From: Trissonchulus latispiculum
Taxonomy: Eukaryota > Nematoda > Enoplea > Enoplida > Ironidae
Direction: 5' to 3'
Length of the DNA: 64,000 nt
Assembly (NCBI GenBank): GCA_030248195.1
Contig: JASAND010007671.1
Span: 1 to 64,000 of the forward strand
The notes under the pieces were generated by a model, which worked only from the letters and a program-made list of their open reading frames with translations, made no database searches and was not told the DNA's origin. Below, piece by piece: positions 11,600 through 22,900 of the stretch. Numbering within the stretch: position 1 is the stretch's first letter; the number at the start of each line of letters is the position of its first letter. Position numbers and translations under genes: made by a program.

Positions 11600-13219
11600 C
11601 AGGGATGGAAACTGGGTCATTATTTCTGACCCATGACCCACTTGACCCAAAAGCAAATTTGACCCAGACCCAAGGCGACCCATGAAGTTTGAAAATTCCG
11701 TGACCCAGACCCAAATGACCCAATCGTTTTCGTGACCCAGACCCAGCTGACCCAAGAATTATCGTGACCCAGACCCAAATGACCCAATAAAATAACTCGA
11801 CCTAAACTGACTTTACATTATCCTTTTGTGAAGTGTTTATGAAACTGTGACACGGAGACACTGTATGGGCCAATACAATGTAAATTTGTAAACAATTGGC
11901 AAATAGTAGTCGGTAAATAATTAGTCAGAATCCAGCAAAAAATTGTTCTGAAGCAGGTTGTAGATTCGGAGCTCCTCAATCTTGCCATTTTGATTATTTT
12001 TCAATAATAGTTATTTTACTTGGAAGTCCTGATTGGCTGATATTGCAAAATATTTAAAATTTTCGATGGAAGTGTACACATTGCGAACCGACGCAAACAT
12101 AATGGCCGGACACAGCTAACCAGAGCTGGAAGTGGGTCACGGGTACCCGCGGGTACCCACGGGTCGGGTCGGGTGTGGGTCAACACGTGTGACCCGCGGG
12201 TCAGTGGTGGGTCAAAAGTGGGTCAGTCGAGGCTCAAAAAATTTGATTTTAGCATTAAAATCTCAAAAAATTTTCGGCTTCGCCGAATTCTAACATTGAC
12301 TATTTTTGTATTTTATATAAAATCTGGCCACAATTATCCCAGCATCCACAAAGGGGTGTCAATATTTTGAGAAGCGACAGTATTTGCCATCTAGCACTGG
12401 TGTGATTTCTCGATTTCTGTAAGCATATGGCACATGCAAAAATATATGCAAGTTAGAATAGTATGTATACAATGTTAAAACAGATTGCAAGATTTCCCGT
12501 AACATACTCTGACGTTTTATATGTAACAAACAATTACCACCGTCGACTCCTTAAGGATTTTCCTACTTGATCAAATTTTGTATTTGCTAATTTTCTATTT
12601 TTATACCTTTGATTTTAATTACGAAAATTATAAAAGATTCTATATATTCAATTCAGTTGCTTTTTATCAAGCTGCAGTCACGCTCAACTGTTTTAAACGC
12701 CTAAAAATCACCATTATTTTATTATTGACAAAGATTTAGCCTTAGAGCATCTTCAATCAAAAGTGGGTCATGTGGGTCAAATAATTGGCCGCGGGTCACG
12801 GGTGTGGGTCAAGTGGGTAGGGTCAAGGGTCTGTGGGTCACGGGTCGGGTGCGGGTCAAAAATTTTGACCCACTTCCAGCTCTGCAGCTAACTATTGATT
12901 CCAGAGAAACAATACTAAATTCAATTTAAAGTTCGCGCCGGAGGCGCGAAAAATTTTTTAGCCGCGACAGGTTTACGTTTAATTGGAACAATGCCAGATC
13001 ATCGCATTTAAAAATTGGTAAGACCCTGTGACCCAGACCCAAAATGACCCAATAAAAATTGCTGACCCAGACCCAAAGTGACCCACAGGAAGCTTGACCC
13101 AGACCCACACTGACCCAAACGGTTTACTAAATTGGTGACCCAAGACCCAGTGACCCAAGCAAAAATGGCGACCCAAACGACCCATGACCCAATGACCCTT
13201 GACCCAGTTTCCATCCCTG
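11600..13219. mobile_element. Non-autonomous hAT-like element with GACCCAGACCCAAAT minisatellite ends (outer)
   Basis: A perfect 20-bp terminal inverted repeat, CAGGGATGGAAACTGGGTCA, starts at 11600 and closes at 13219. Flanking 8-mers ATCGTGAA and ATCGTGTA match at 7 of 8 positions, as expected of a hAT target duplication. Inside each end are tandem copies of about TGACCCAGACCCAAA, in the same orientation at both ends (11630-11790 and 13020-13200) rather than inverted. It has no transposase ORF. With the inner element (12121-12884) and one target-duplication copy removed, it is about 850 bp. It lies in an intron of the plus-strand host gene. Confidence 0.9.
12121..12884. mobile_element. Non-autonomous hAT-like element with GGGTCACGGGTCGGGT ends (inner)
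   Basis: It is bounded by a perfect 19-bp terminal inverted repeat, CAGAGCTGGAAGTGGGTCA, and a perfect 8-bp target duplication, CAGCTAAC (12113-12120 and 12885-12892). This is a textbook hAT footprint. The subterminal regions are tandem GGGTCACGGGTCGGGT-like units (12134-12230 and 12762-12860), again in the same orientation at both ends. The 764-bp element encodes nothing recognisable and is inserted inside the element at 11600-13219, so it is the younger of the two. Confidence 0.93.
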
Positions 13220-13308
13220 ATCGTGTACGATACATAGGTTTAATTAATAAGTTAACTTTTCGTTACTAACCATTGATTACGTCTTATATATAAGGTTTCC
13301 ATTTCTAG

Positions 13309-13491
13309 TGGGAAGTAGAAGGCTATCCAGAATTGATAGACGTTCATGAGCCAATAGTGGAAGGCCGAGCTCTTACAGACAGCCAGATATTCGATTCCTC
13401 ACCAGAGAAGAAATCAGAAGCTGCCAAACCCGGTGCCACATCTGAACAGCAGCTCGATTCTGATGATCACATACACTATGCCGAGGGTCGA
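13309..13491 (+). CDS. Exon of the unknown acidic protein
   Basis: This is a 183-bp phase-0 exon, 61 codons. The acceptor is CCATTTCTAG ending at 13308; the probable donor is CGA|GTAGGT at 13491/13492. The peptide begins WEVEGYPELIDVHEP and is acidic and Ser-rich like the exon at 9185, with which it joins in phase. The frame stays open to 13551, so the exact donor is less certain than the acceptor. The acceptor lies only about 90 bp after the end of the outer hAT-like element, so insertion enlarged the intron without touching the exon. No domain recognised. Confidence 0.62.
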
Positions 13492-13596
13492 GTAGGTTCT
13501 TTGAAGCACTTGTCGGAAAGAGCACGGAATTGTGTATACCATATAAGTTAATATGACTTGGGAACAACAGAATAACAGATCATTTGTTGGACTTTA

Positions 13597-13738
13597 AACC
13601 CGGCCCGCGACGGGGCCCGGTTTTAGAGGCCGGGCTCACCGGGCCTGCTGTGCGCAGTTTGGTGTCTGGGCCTACCAGCGGGCCGGGCTTTGAGCCCAGG
13701 CCCGGCCCGGCTGATAATTTAGGCCCGGATCTTTCCCG
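13597..13738. repeat. GC-rich GGCCCGG repeat block in an intron
   Basis: About 140 bp of GGCCCGG/CCGGGCC units stand out against AT-rich surroundings. The motif matches the end arrays of the element at 28813-35159, so this is probably a solo end or fragment of that family. No complete terminal repeat or target duplication was found. Confidence 0.6.
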
Positions 13739-13863
13739 GTCAATTTCTTATCAGAACAACCCTAAATTGTGCTTTGTGCTTGAGTTTAATTTTATAGTTA
13801 AGACTGTATATATGCTAGACTTTATTTTGTGGTTTGCAGTTACGCATTTGATTTTTGTTCTAG

Positions 13864-13942
13864 GAATCTCCTGTGACTGAAAGTGGTGAAGATGAAGTGG
13901 AGGACGACACACCCAGAGTTAAAGATGAATTGGAATGGGAAA
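13864..13942 (+). CDS. Short acidic exon of the unknown protein
   Basis: This is a 79-bp exon entered at phase 0 (acceptor TTTGTTCTAG ending at 13863) and left at phase 1 by the strong donor GAAA|GTAAGA at 13942/13943. Its peptide starts ESPVTESGEDEVEDDTPR and is Glu/Asp-rich, matching the composition of the three exons upstream. Without splicing the frame would run only about ten codons further to a TAA. Function unknown. Confidence 0.6.
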
Positions 13943-14379
13943 GTAAGAAAGAAAGTGTATCTGTCACATAATTCATCAGTTTAAATTGTAAGCTTTGAAA
14001 TTACAATACAGATTAAAGAGGCTCTAAATTAATTTCTTAAACTGGGATGAACCTTCGACCCCAATGGTTTCTTTGTTACTTACCCGTTAGGTTTGCCCCA
14101 TAAAATAATTTGCTTTGACGGTCATAGCAGTTCAATAAATCCATGTTACAATTTAATTATTATATTAAAATGAGCGTAATCTCCATTTAGTTTTAAAAGG
14201 CATAATCTCTTTCTATGACTGTTAACGACTTGGACATCAGACCAGAGACAACCTAACATTGACTATGTATACCGCAGTTTTTGTTTTGGACAATCAGCTT
14301 TTAATGTTTTATAGCGGCCAGCGTAACCTTCATTTATATCAAATCCTCGGTTCTATTTGTTTTTCTCTTCTTTTTTCGA

Positions 14380-14570
14380 TGACACCCCTGTTGATCAACC
14401 GTCTGGTTCAAGAAAAATAATTGATCCAATTATGAACCCAGAAAGTGAACTTGGCGGTCCTCTCACGGGAGACCTCGCTCCAGGCCAGAGAAGTGTAGTT
14501 CTCTTTGGAAAACGTCATGTAATTGACATGGACGCAGTTCAGCCCTACAAAAAGTGCATATCCCATGGAG
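14380..14570 (+). CDS. Candidate further exon (DDTPVDQPSGSRK region), acceptor unclear
   Basis: An open frame from 14357 encodes an acidic, Pro/Ser-rich segment (DDTPVDQPSGSRKIIDP, then ESELGGPLTGDLAPG) resembling the upstream exons, ending at a possible donor GGAG|GTTCGA (14570/14571). It is preceded by a long pyrimidine tract, but no AG closes that tract in the phase needed to join 13942. The nearest AG choices, at 14314 and 14412, give stops or the wrong phase. It may be a diverged, mis-assembled or non-canonically spliced exon, or not an exon at all. Confidence 0.35.
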
Positions 14571-15401
14571 GTTCGAATTGTCTACTATTGCTTATATGTA
14601 TTAAGCTATAAATTCAGCATTCCTTTAAGGGAAGGCTAAGCTTTGTAGCAGATTATACAACATTATATATGTGGTAGGGATTTTGTCCTAAGTCAATCCA
14701 GGCCAAAAAGAATTGTGATTGTTCAGAATATTTTTACTGCTTTTGAAGAAATTAAGAACGTTGTTCATAGATTATTCCTGATTCGATTTGCCTGTAAGGC
14801 AAACTAAAAACAACCTCCACATTGGACTTTGAATTCCCATGCATAGAAAGATTATTTTTAATTTAGTTTAGTGATTATTTTTAATTTAGTTTAGTGATTT
14901 TTATACATAGTCGGTAATTCTTATATTAACAGTCTGGAATCCATCGAGTTTTAAGTCGTTTAAGACTTACATAAGTCGTCGTCTTCACAGGCCTTGCAGT
15001 AGAAGCAAAAGGTCTAGCACCGCCGTGATGGTTTACGTTAAATTATGTAAAAGTAATCAGTAATTAGGTTACTATGTACTATTACTACTGCTACGACTAG
15101 TACTACTGCTCAATATTTAGGTTACTACGACGACGGTTTGAATGCCATTGTAGTTTTTGCCGCCTGCTATCTGCCTCAGCGATCCGTTGCTAACTATCAC
15201 TATATCATGGATAATTTATTCCTGTAAGCTTGTTGGGACTCTGGAATCAGAAAACATTAGTTAGACAGTTAATTTAAATGAAATGGAAGTATTGCGTTTG
15301 AAAATTACAGATGTAACTATGTTTTACGGTTTGCTTCATATTAATCAGCACATGCAATTCTAACCTTCCTTTCGACTCATCTTTTTTTTTAATATTTTTT
15401 T
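14571..15401. other. Non-coding, nothing recognised
   Basis: AT-rich sequence between the last candidate exon and the 3' end of the LINE. No ORF of note and no repeats beyond a duplicated TTTTTAATTTAGTTTAGTGA near 14855-14900. Confidence 0.5.
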
Positions 15402-15560
15402 TTGAAAATTGTTGACTTTATTATTCTAATTCTAATTCTAATTTATTGCCAGCCAACAAAATTCACGAATGTAACAAGCAAAACAACTCACCAATATTTA
15501 GTATCAATAACATCAAACTACATCAATAACAAGTACAAATTCATGTTTCATCGCATCACG

Positions 15561-18400
15561 TTATTGACCGACGATGGACGAGTTGGGCCTATTACAGACT
15601 GCAGATACTCGACCACCAGCTTCCACAGTAAAAGAAAAATGTGAAACATTTCGTTTGAAACTAGCCAAAGACGGACTTTGAACAATTTCTAGAGGCAGGG
15701 AATTCCAAAATTTGACACTTCTAACACTAAAAAAATTTTTGCGAACGTCTAAACGAGATTGGGTTGAACACAATTTGAGTGGGTGTCCTCTGGTTATTAA
15801 TAAGTTACTGAAACTAAAAAATCGTCAAAATTTAAGTCAATCAAATTATTTACAATTTTATAAACCAAAACTAAATCTTTATGTGTGCGCCTAGTTTGCA
15901 GGGTTGGTAAATTTAAATACAGCAATCGTTGCTCGTAACTTAAATTACTAAACCCTGGTAAGCGTCGGGTGAACAATCTTTGCACCCTTTCAAGCATAAT
16001 AATATCCTTTTGCAAGTACGGGTTCCAAACTTCACTAGCATATTCCAATTTTGATCTAACAAACGTATTATATAACTTAAGGAGAAACGAAACAGACTTA
16101 TACTGGAAGTTTTTATAAATTAGGTTAACCATTTTGAAACCAGATTTCACTAGGTGCTCTATATGCTTACTGAATTTTAAATCAGGTGTCATCAATAACC
16201 CTAAATCTCTAATTTCATTTGCGCAATTTATTAGGTTTGGGCCAAACCAATACCCAAATTTTTGATTTCCATGTCCCAAGAAAAACATATTGCATTTTTC
16301 AAAAGCAACTTTAAGTTTGTTTGCAGAACTCCAATTTGTAATGCTATTAATGTCAGATTGTATATGCTGATGACTTATAGCAGAATTATAAGCCAAATAA
16401 AATTTCGTATCATCTGCGAATATTTTTGCAGTCATAAATTTCAGACAATCTTCAATGTCATTCATAAATATAAGAAAAAGGTGAGGCCAAAGAATGCTTC
16501 CTTGAGGCACTCCTGAAGTTATATTTGTCATTTTCGATTTTACTCCATTTATTTGCACAAATTGGTAGCGATTTTGTAAATAACTTTTTATCCACTGGTA
16601 TAACTTTCCGCTTATTCCGTACCCTTTCAGCTTTGCTAAGAGCAATTTATGGGACACTGAATCAAAAGCCTTTGCTATGTCGAGATATAAAATATCAACA
16701 AGTTTCTTAGAATCAAGAGATTTTGTCCAATGATCGAGAGTTTGTAACAATTGGCTCACAGTGGATCTTTTGGCTCTAAATCCATGTTGATTGCACGATA
16801 TTAATTTATTAACTTCTATAAAACGTATCCAAAATAGATTCCATCAGTTTTGCACTCGAACACAGAAGACTTATAGGTCGATAATTTTTCAGAGCATGTT
16901 TATCTCCTTTTTTAAATACCGGTGCCAATTTAGCAATTTTCCACTCATCAGGCAAGGCTGAGTTTTCAAAGGAATACTGAAATATTTTTGAAAGTGGATA
17001 AGCTAAGGTTTCCGCAAATGTTACTAAAAACCACTGTGGAATACCATCTGGACCAGTACTAAGTTTAGGCTTCATTTTCTTTAAATGCTCTAAAACTTTT
17101 GCATAGCTGAAATCACAATGATTTAACTTAGAATCAGTCCTCTGCTCAAAGTTAAAGTCTGTGTCATCATCTACAGAATATACGGATGTAAAATAATCAT
17201 TTAATGCATTTGATTTAGTGAGATCATCATTGATCAACATATTTTCATCATTTTTAATCACTGGGATTTCAGACTTTGGCGTCATATTAGACTTTACATA
17301 TGACCAAAACTTTTTCTCATCTCCAGACTCTAAAATTTTTCTCTCTACGGTGTAGACATCTTTTCGCTTCATACTACGAGAATACTTTGCTGCAGCAACC
17401 CACCTTTTTTTATTATTCAAAGTCGGTTTTTTACGATATAATTTATGCAGACTCTTTTGTCGCTTATGTGATTTTATTGTTGCTGTTGACCAGTTACATT
17501 TATTGTTTGTTAAACCACATAAGGGCACATAGAGCGCAATGATTTCCAAAATTTTAGTTTTAAAAGCAATCCATTTACTATTAATATCAGGTGCGGCTGC
17601 CAACAGATTTGACCAGTTGATAATTTGCAAAGCATTACAAATGGCAATACGATTTGCTTTTCTGAAATTGAAAAAGGATTTCTTTTCCTTATCTAATTTT
17701 AGCCGAAAAGGACCAAGTTTTCCTTGAATTTTAAAATGATCGGAAGTTGAAAAAGGTTCCTCTACAGATATATTGGACAAAAAAGCATCATCATTACAAA
17801 ATACGAGATCAAGTTGGTTACCACGAATATGAGTTTTTTCCTTCACAAGCTGAGTAAATCCTAACTCAAGCATTTTAGTGTAGAATTCACAACTTATATT
17901 ACAGGAAGGTAATTGGCCTTCTGACCAATTTATATCCGGTAAATTGAAATCGCCTAAAATAGCGACGGGATAAGGTTGATTGCTGTGCGCATGTGTGTCA
18001 AGCTCGGTACATAAAGCTTGTACAGACTCCTTAACTTTAGCTGACGGTGTTCTATATATCAGCCAAAACTGGACAACAACCTTGCCGTTTTTAACTAAGT
18101 TCACAGATAACAATTCGTAAAACTGGTTTGCTACTGACTTGTACAAAATTCCTTTCAGAGTTTTAGGCACTAAAATCATCACACCCCCTCCAAACCCAAC
18201 TCGATGTACATCGTCACAACGGTAAATAACGTGATGCTTCAAAAAGTTCAAAAAACAGTCACTATATCCGCTATCAAAAAATGTTTCTGTAATCAAAAAC
18301 ACAGTATCTGGCATAGTATTTGCTAAATAATTCAATTCAATCAGTTTGTTGCGTAAACCACGAGCATTGAAATATTGAAAATTTATCCAAAAGTTTTCAC
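15561..18400 (-). pseudogene. LINE ORF2: endonuclease plus reverse transcriptase, frameshifted
   Basis: The frame opens right at the ORF1 stop (18422) without a nearby ATG, suggesting reinitiation or frame-slip translation. The N-terminal part (about 18385-17600) is an AP-type endonuclease: FNARGLRNK, then ILGDFNLPDINW and a SDHF motif. RT fingers begin near 17060 (KLSTGPDGIPQWFL, PVFKKGDKHALKNYRPISLL). A single-base-type frame break occurs around 16810-16840, where both frames overlap; RT resumes with VPQGSIL and the catalytic FADDTKFY. A second break near 15780-15797 precedes the C-terminal FWNSLPLEIVQSPSLASFK signature common in CR1/Jockey RTs, ending at 15561. The enzyme would nick target DNA and prime reverse transcription. 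This copy is dead. Confidence 0.88.
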
Positions 18401-18421
18401 TCTTCTTTTGTTGGCAAGCTT

Positions 18422-19339
18422 TTAGTTTCCCCCCATATTTTGCTTTTCACCCCCATTAGTACCATCTACAACATTTGCATCATCTTCAGAATTCTCATTC
18501 TTTTTCTTCAAAACCTTCACAATTTTTCCGTTGCGCACCTTCAGATCTTTCTCCCCTTCCTGCTCTTCTCTTCTTTTGATTTCCTGCCGCAGTCTGTAAT
18601 CCCGCTCCCGCTCCTTAGCCGTTTGGTCTGGGCGGACAAATGGTTTGAATTTCGCTGAACATAAACTTTTGTCGGCCTGCATAAGAGCAGTGGCTTTGCT
18701 GAGGAAAAGGCGGCGCTCACCCACCAAACGATCCCCGAAACAGACCTTAAGAATACGTCCCCGATCAGGGTATTTCCGACCGTCCCGGAAAACCGAAGAC
18801 ACGGCTGATGTGGGGATACCAATGGTGTCGCAGTATCCCTCAATTAGAGAGCGATCAGTAGCCATTTGCGTGTTCTCGCTTTCAGCCTTCTCGGGAAGCC
18901 CAACAATCACGAGGTTGTTGGTTTTCTCTTTACGCTCCAATAATTCGCTAATTAGCTCCGTTGAAGCTTTCACAGCAGCTTCAACAGCAGCGTGGGTCAC
19001 AGTAGATAGCAACTCCTTAAATTGACTAGGATTCAAGGTAATTCCCGCCTCGCCAGTATTTGGCAAATTAAGTGGACTAGAGGGAACGGGTCCAAAGAAT
19101 AAACGGTTTTGGCTTCCCGCAGCAGCAAAGTCAATCTTTTCCTGCTGGATCAAAATTGGGTAGCAGAGTTGACAGGCAAAATTAGAGTTAACATCATTAA
19201 TAGTTTGGCTCAAATCGGACGCGGACAATAAGGTGCACTCATAGTGTATGAATCGCAGACATTTGCAGCATTGGATCATGACCAAATGGTCTGCAGATCC
19301 ACAATGACATGGCTTCGAAATCACCTTTTTGGGCGGCAT
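18422..19339 (-). CDS. LINE ORF1 protein with PHD-type zinc finger
   Basis: A 305-residue intact ORF starting with ATG at 19339. Residues 12-60 form a PHD-like C4HC3 finger (CHCGSADHL, CCKCLRFIHYEC, FACQLC). A helical stretch follows (KELLSTVTHAAVEAAVKAS), then an RRM-like segment (NNLVIVGLPEKAES, VFRDGRKY, RILKVCFGD), and a very basic C-terminus (ERERDYRLRQEIKRREE, VLKKKNE). In CR1-type LINEs such ORF1 products bind the element RNA as the RNP chaperone; that role is inferred from family knowledge. It is followed directly by ORF2. The absence of stops suggests the element was active not long before ORF2 decayed. Confidence 0.88.
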   Translation of the reverse strand: MPPKKVISKPCHCGSADHLVMIQCCKCLRFIHYECTLLSASDLSQTINDVNSNFACQLCYPILIQQEKIDFAAAGSQNRLFFGPVPSSPLNLPNTGEAGITLNPSQFKELLSTVTHAAVEAAVKASTELISELLERKEKTNNLVIVGLPEKAESENTQMATDRSLIEGYCDTIGIPTSAVSSVFRDGRKYPDRGRILKVCFGDRLVGERRLFLSKATALMQADKSLCSAKFKPFVRPDQTAKERERDYRLRQEIKRREEQEGEKDLKVRNGKIVKVLKKKNENSEDDANVVDGTNGGEKQNMGGN

Positions 19340-19480
19340 AATGAAAGCTGAATCAAATGGGTTAAAACCTTATCTTAAAACCAATCTTACTCAATTTGAT
19401 TAGGCAAAATATTCTGCCTGGCCAGTCAAAACTGGTTTTTAAAAGAAAAGCAGGAAGGGATTCTACTACATGAAGCTTAA

Positions 19481-19988
19481 CACGTTCCCGGCGAGGGACG
19501 TAATTTTACGTCTTTAAAATTTCTTCAAATTATGCTTTGGACGTAAAATTACGTCCAAATTCTAGTGTCTTTTATAGCAGATTCTGAATAAAAGGGTAAG
19601 ATTTTTGCAACTAGACACATGTAAAATGGCTAAATTAGTGAATTTAGACTTGATTCAAAGGCCGGAATAAAGTCTGACGCGCTCATTAGGTTAAAAATCA
19701 TTTGGACGTAATTTTACGCCCACGCAGAAAATTTTAGTCAAAAAATTTGTACAGTTTTATGCTTAAAATCTGGACGTAAAATTACGTCTTTTAAATTTTT
19801 TTGCAGCAATATACTGCAAAAAATGTGAAAGACGTAAATTTACGTCCACGGCCTGAATAGCTCATTGAACTGATCTCATCAAGCTGATCGATTCAGACTA
19901 AAGACAGAAGTCGTCACATTAGCGATGAGTTCAGGACGCTAAATACAATTTTGGAGAACCAAGCAAAAATTTTGCCGTCGGGAACGTG
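19481..19988. mobile_element. piggyBac-like MITE with palindromic GACGTAATTTTACGTC repeats
   Basis: The ends are CACGTTCCCGGCGAGGG (19481) and the near-complement CCGTCGGGAACGTG (ending 19988). TTAA precedes it (19477-19480) and ATAA follows, one base off the TTAA duplication typical of piggyBac. The 508-bp interior carries several near-palindromic copies of GACGTAAAATTACGTC at about 19497, 19547, 19708, 19773 and 19827. No ORF. Non-autonomous; superfamily assigned from the TTAA-type site and end sequence only. Confidence 0.72.
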
Positions 19989-19992
19989 ATAA

Positions 19993-22900
19993 GAGTCAAT
20001 AGATAACGAAACTCTTTTTCTTGGGCAATTTTGTATCCGCCATCTGCTACGTATACCTGAATTAAGCACAACTTAGTTAAACTGAACACTATGCAGAGCA
20101 TCAGCATTTGGCAAAAGAAAAAACAGATTAGGAAGTGGAAGGTTAATTATGAATTCTTTCGCTGCATACATAAATGATGCATGGAGCATTATTTATCTAA
20201 TAATACGATACGTGAGATTTTCACCGACGCAAATTCTTATCCCTCATATCTCGACATTTTCCTTTTTACCATCCATCCATATGGAAAAATCAAATTTTAC
20301 TGTTGTAAAAACAGTGTAATCGTACGCACTTTCCTGACTGCCTCATTTTGCTTTTCAGGTATGCTGTGAATACACTGGATGTATTAGTTGCAGAGGACTA
20401 TGTGATAGTGTATCTTCAAGGTGGTGCGACCTCAAATCGAATGCCATCCATAGGGTGGCTTCGAAAGTGCTATCAACTTATTGAAAGGCGGTAAACGAAA
20501 TTTAATATCCGTTTCATAGTTGGCCGTAATATGTATAGCTAGCTGCGTTGCTTGGTCGCATTAGTTCGAGGTTGCACCTACTGAAACTTGTAGAAGAAAC
20601 TCGTGTGAGCACAAAGCTCCCGACATTTTTAAATCTTAAATTTTAAGCACAAAGATGCAGATAATTAGCCTCATTTGCCTCAACGTGCATCCATGTGCAC
20701 GACGACAGGAATTATATGCTTTGGATACGTTTAACATTTATGTTAAATATACTGCAGCCCAGAAAGGTTGACGTCTGTGTAATAATCTATAGTCTCGCTG
20801 TCCGGGCGTGTGGCGCAGTGGTAGAGATTCTATCTCGGCGGTTCGATCCCTGCCCTGGACAATTTTCATCACTTCTTTCAAATCATGATTTCAACCTTTT
20901 ACATTTATGTAGTCGTGGCGTGGCGTAAACTGACGTACAAGTTGAGTAACGCATGTAGTATCCCAAGAATGTAGAAACCCTTAATGGCACATCTGTTTGT
21001 GTTGTATCCGTTTTGCCTAAATCCTTTAGTCTTTTCCTAAACATACATTAATATAGTTCCGACATTAACTAGGTAGTTTCGATTGGACAGATTGCGTTTG
21101 AAAAATCGATTACCTGTTGTTTGGTAACTGTATCCCGCATGTACGTACCTGGGGCATATGGGAAACTATTATATGGGCCACGTATACTCATAGAGGAATG
21201 AGCCACGTCTTACTGTTGGGGACCGCGGTTATCGAAATCGTCATCATTATACTGGTAACAATCTATGACCAGTATGCTTGGCGAATTCCAATTAGCCTTT
21301 AAACAATGTGTTGTCTTGAAGGGTTTATTGGTATACATACTTGGAACTTGGCCAATTCACTTCGGCTCACAAGATAGAGAGAATTTGCTATGTTTTCGTT
21401 CAGCGAGGCGCGAGTCATATCCAGTCAAAGTTGGAGAAGCAGCAACGATTAAATAATTTTTAAATAGGGTTTTGCATTTTTACCGAAAAAGCTAGAATTT
21501 GGGTTTACCGACCTTTTTGGACATATAATAAATGTGGTGCCCTTGAAGTATGCGTGGAAAATTTCAAGAATTTCTTCTCATGAGGAGAACGTTCACGCTG
21601 GTTCAGAAAATTTGTACTTTATGATATAGGTATCCTGAAGCGCTTTCCAGATATAAAGAACCCAATTTCACTTTCTAGGAGCTAGCGGTGTAGTTTAGTT
21701 TAACCATTTTAACCTCTTCATGTGATCTGTTTATGTTTATAGGCATATTAGCTATACTGAAACTGGTTTAGATGATAGGTGAGATGTTTCTTCTCAAGTT
21801 TCGTTTCTTTATTGCAACAGTTCGTTTATCCTGAATAGGTTTAATTTCAGTGGTGCAGCTAGCCATTGATTAAAGCATGTTTTTGTTAATGTCTTTAGTT
21901 GTTTATCCTGTTGTTAACGGACCCTTCGACGTTATGTATTACGTCTGTGCTCTTGCAGATAATGTCTAAGACTAATGACTTGAAGACAATGTGTAATGCT
22001 CATAGCCGAAGTCATCTGTTTTTGAACCCCGCTGCTCGGGTGCATAGATAGATTCAGTTAATCAGTTGCTTCTGATCCTTAGAGTACAATTGTTTCGCAA
22101 TTATATCTTAATTGTTTCGTATCCTTAATTGTACGATAACGTTATCGTGTACCTGTGCTGTATTTATTGGCCACTTGTATAATTAAATATTTTTTGCAGA
22201 TTAAGAAAAAGCCTGAAAGGACTATTTTTAGTTCATCCTACCTTCTGGCTTAAAACGATAGTAACCATGGCTAAACCATTTTTAAGGTAGGACATCTGAG
22301 ACTTTAGGCAATTACCGAGTTCTTGTACATTACAACTATTTTCGCCACATGTATATAATATATATAATATAGAGAAACATGCTATTATAATATACCGTAG
22401 CATCATAAGTGATTCAAAATGTTGTTGGGAATAGTCAGCGTTGATCGGTTCACATAGAATTCATTTAGTATCGCTATCGTAGTCGTTTTGATAACAATTG
22501 ATTTCTATTTCACTTAAGCTTCACTTTTAAAGTTATGTGTGCCTGTGCATATAATATTGCAGCTCGAAATTTTCAAGAAAGATCAGATTTATCGATTGCT
22601 TGAATGATTTGTCGAGTTTGATTCCAATGGATCAAGTCCAAATCCCGGATGAAGTTCAGAGGTTGTTACTTCTTAACGTTGTCAGAACATAATGTCGTTC
22701 ATTAGTTATTAATCCAAATAATGCAAATAATTGTGTTAATCATTTTCCCGTAGACAAGTGTGCTGTAAATTGCAATGAGAGATTATTAATTGGTGATCAG
22801 TTTCGTTATTATTTAATTTCCCGGATTGGACTGACCTTTTTCTTGTTTGTATTTCCTTGAATTTTCTCTTATTGAATTTTTTGGAGTAAAGTCTCTTCTC

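Larger units (their letters stand above)
15402..19360 (-). mobile_element. CR1/Jockey-like LINE (non-LTR retrotransposon), near full length, inactivated
   Basis: On the minus strand the order is ORF1 (19339-18422), then endonuclease and reverse transcriptase (from about 18400 to 15561), then a short 3' end with AATTAGAATTAGAATTAGAA (about 15421-15440). A simple-repeat tail rather than poly-A fits the CR1/L2 group. ORF1 carries a PHD-type zinc finger and an RNA-binding region; ORF2 has apurinic-type endonuclease and RT signatures. ORF2 has two frame breaks, so the copy cannot make a full enzyme. I could not fix the 5' end or a target duplication; the 19360 boundary is approximate. Confidence 0.85.

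Noticed and set aside
12926..13235. Overlapping Trp/Gly/Ser-rich frames on the minus strand
   Set aside because: Translation of the GACCCAGACCCAAA minisatellite in the hAT-like element.
18645..19025. 126-codon plus-strand frame
   Set aside because: Antisense shadow of LINE ORF1.
20800..20860. Functional tRNA gene
   Set aside because: Only 61 bases, anticodon arm missing; kept only as a tRNA-like remnant.
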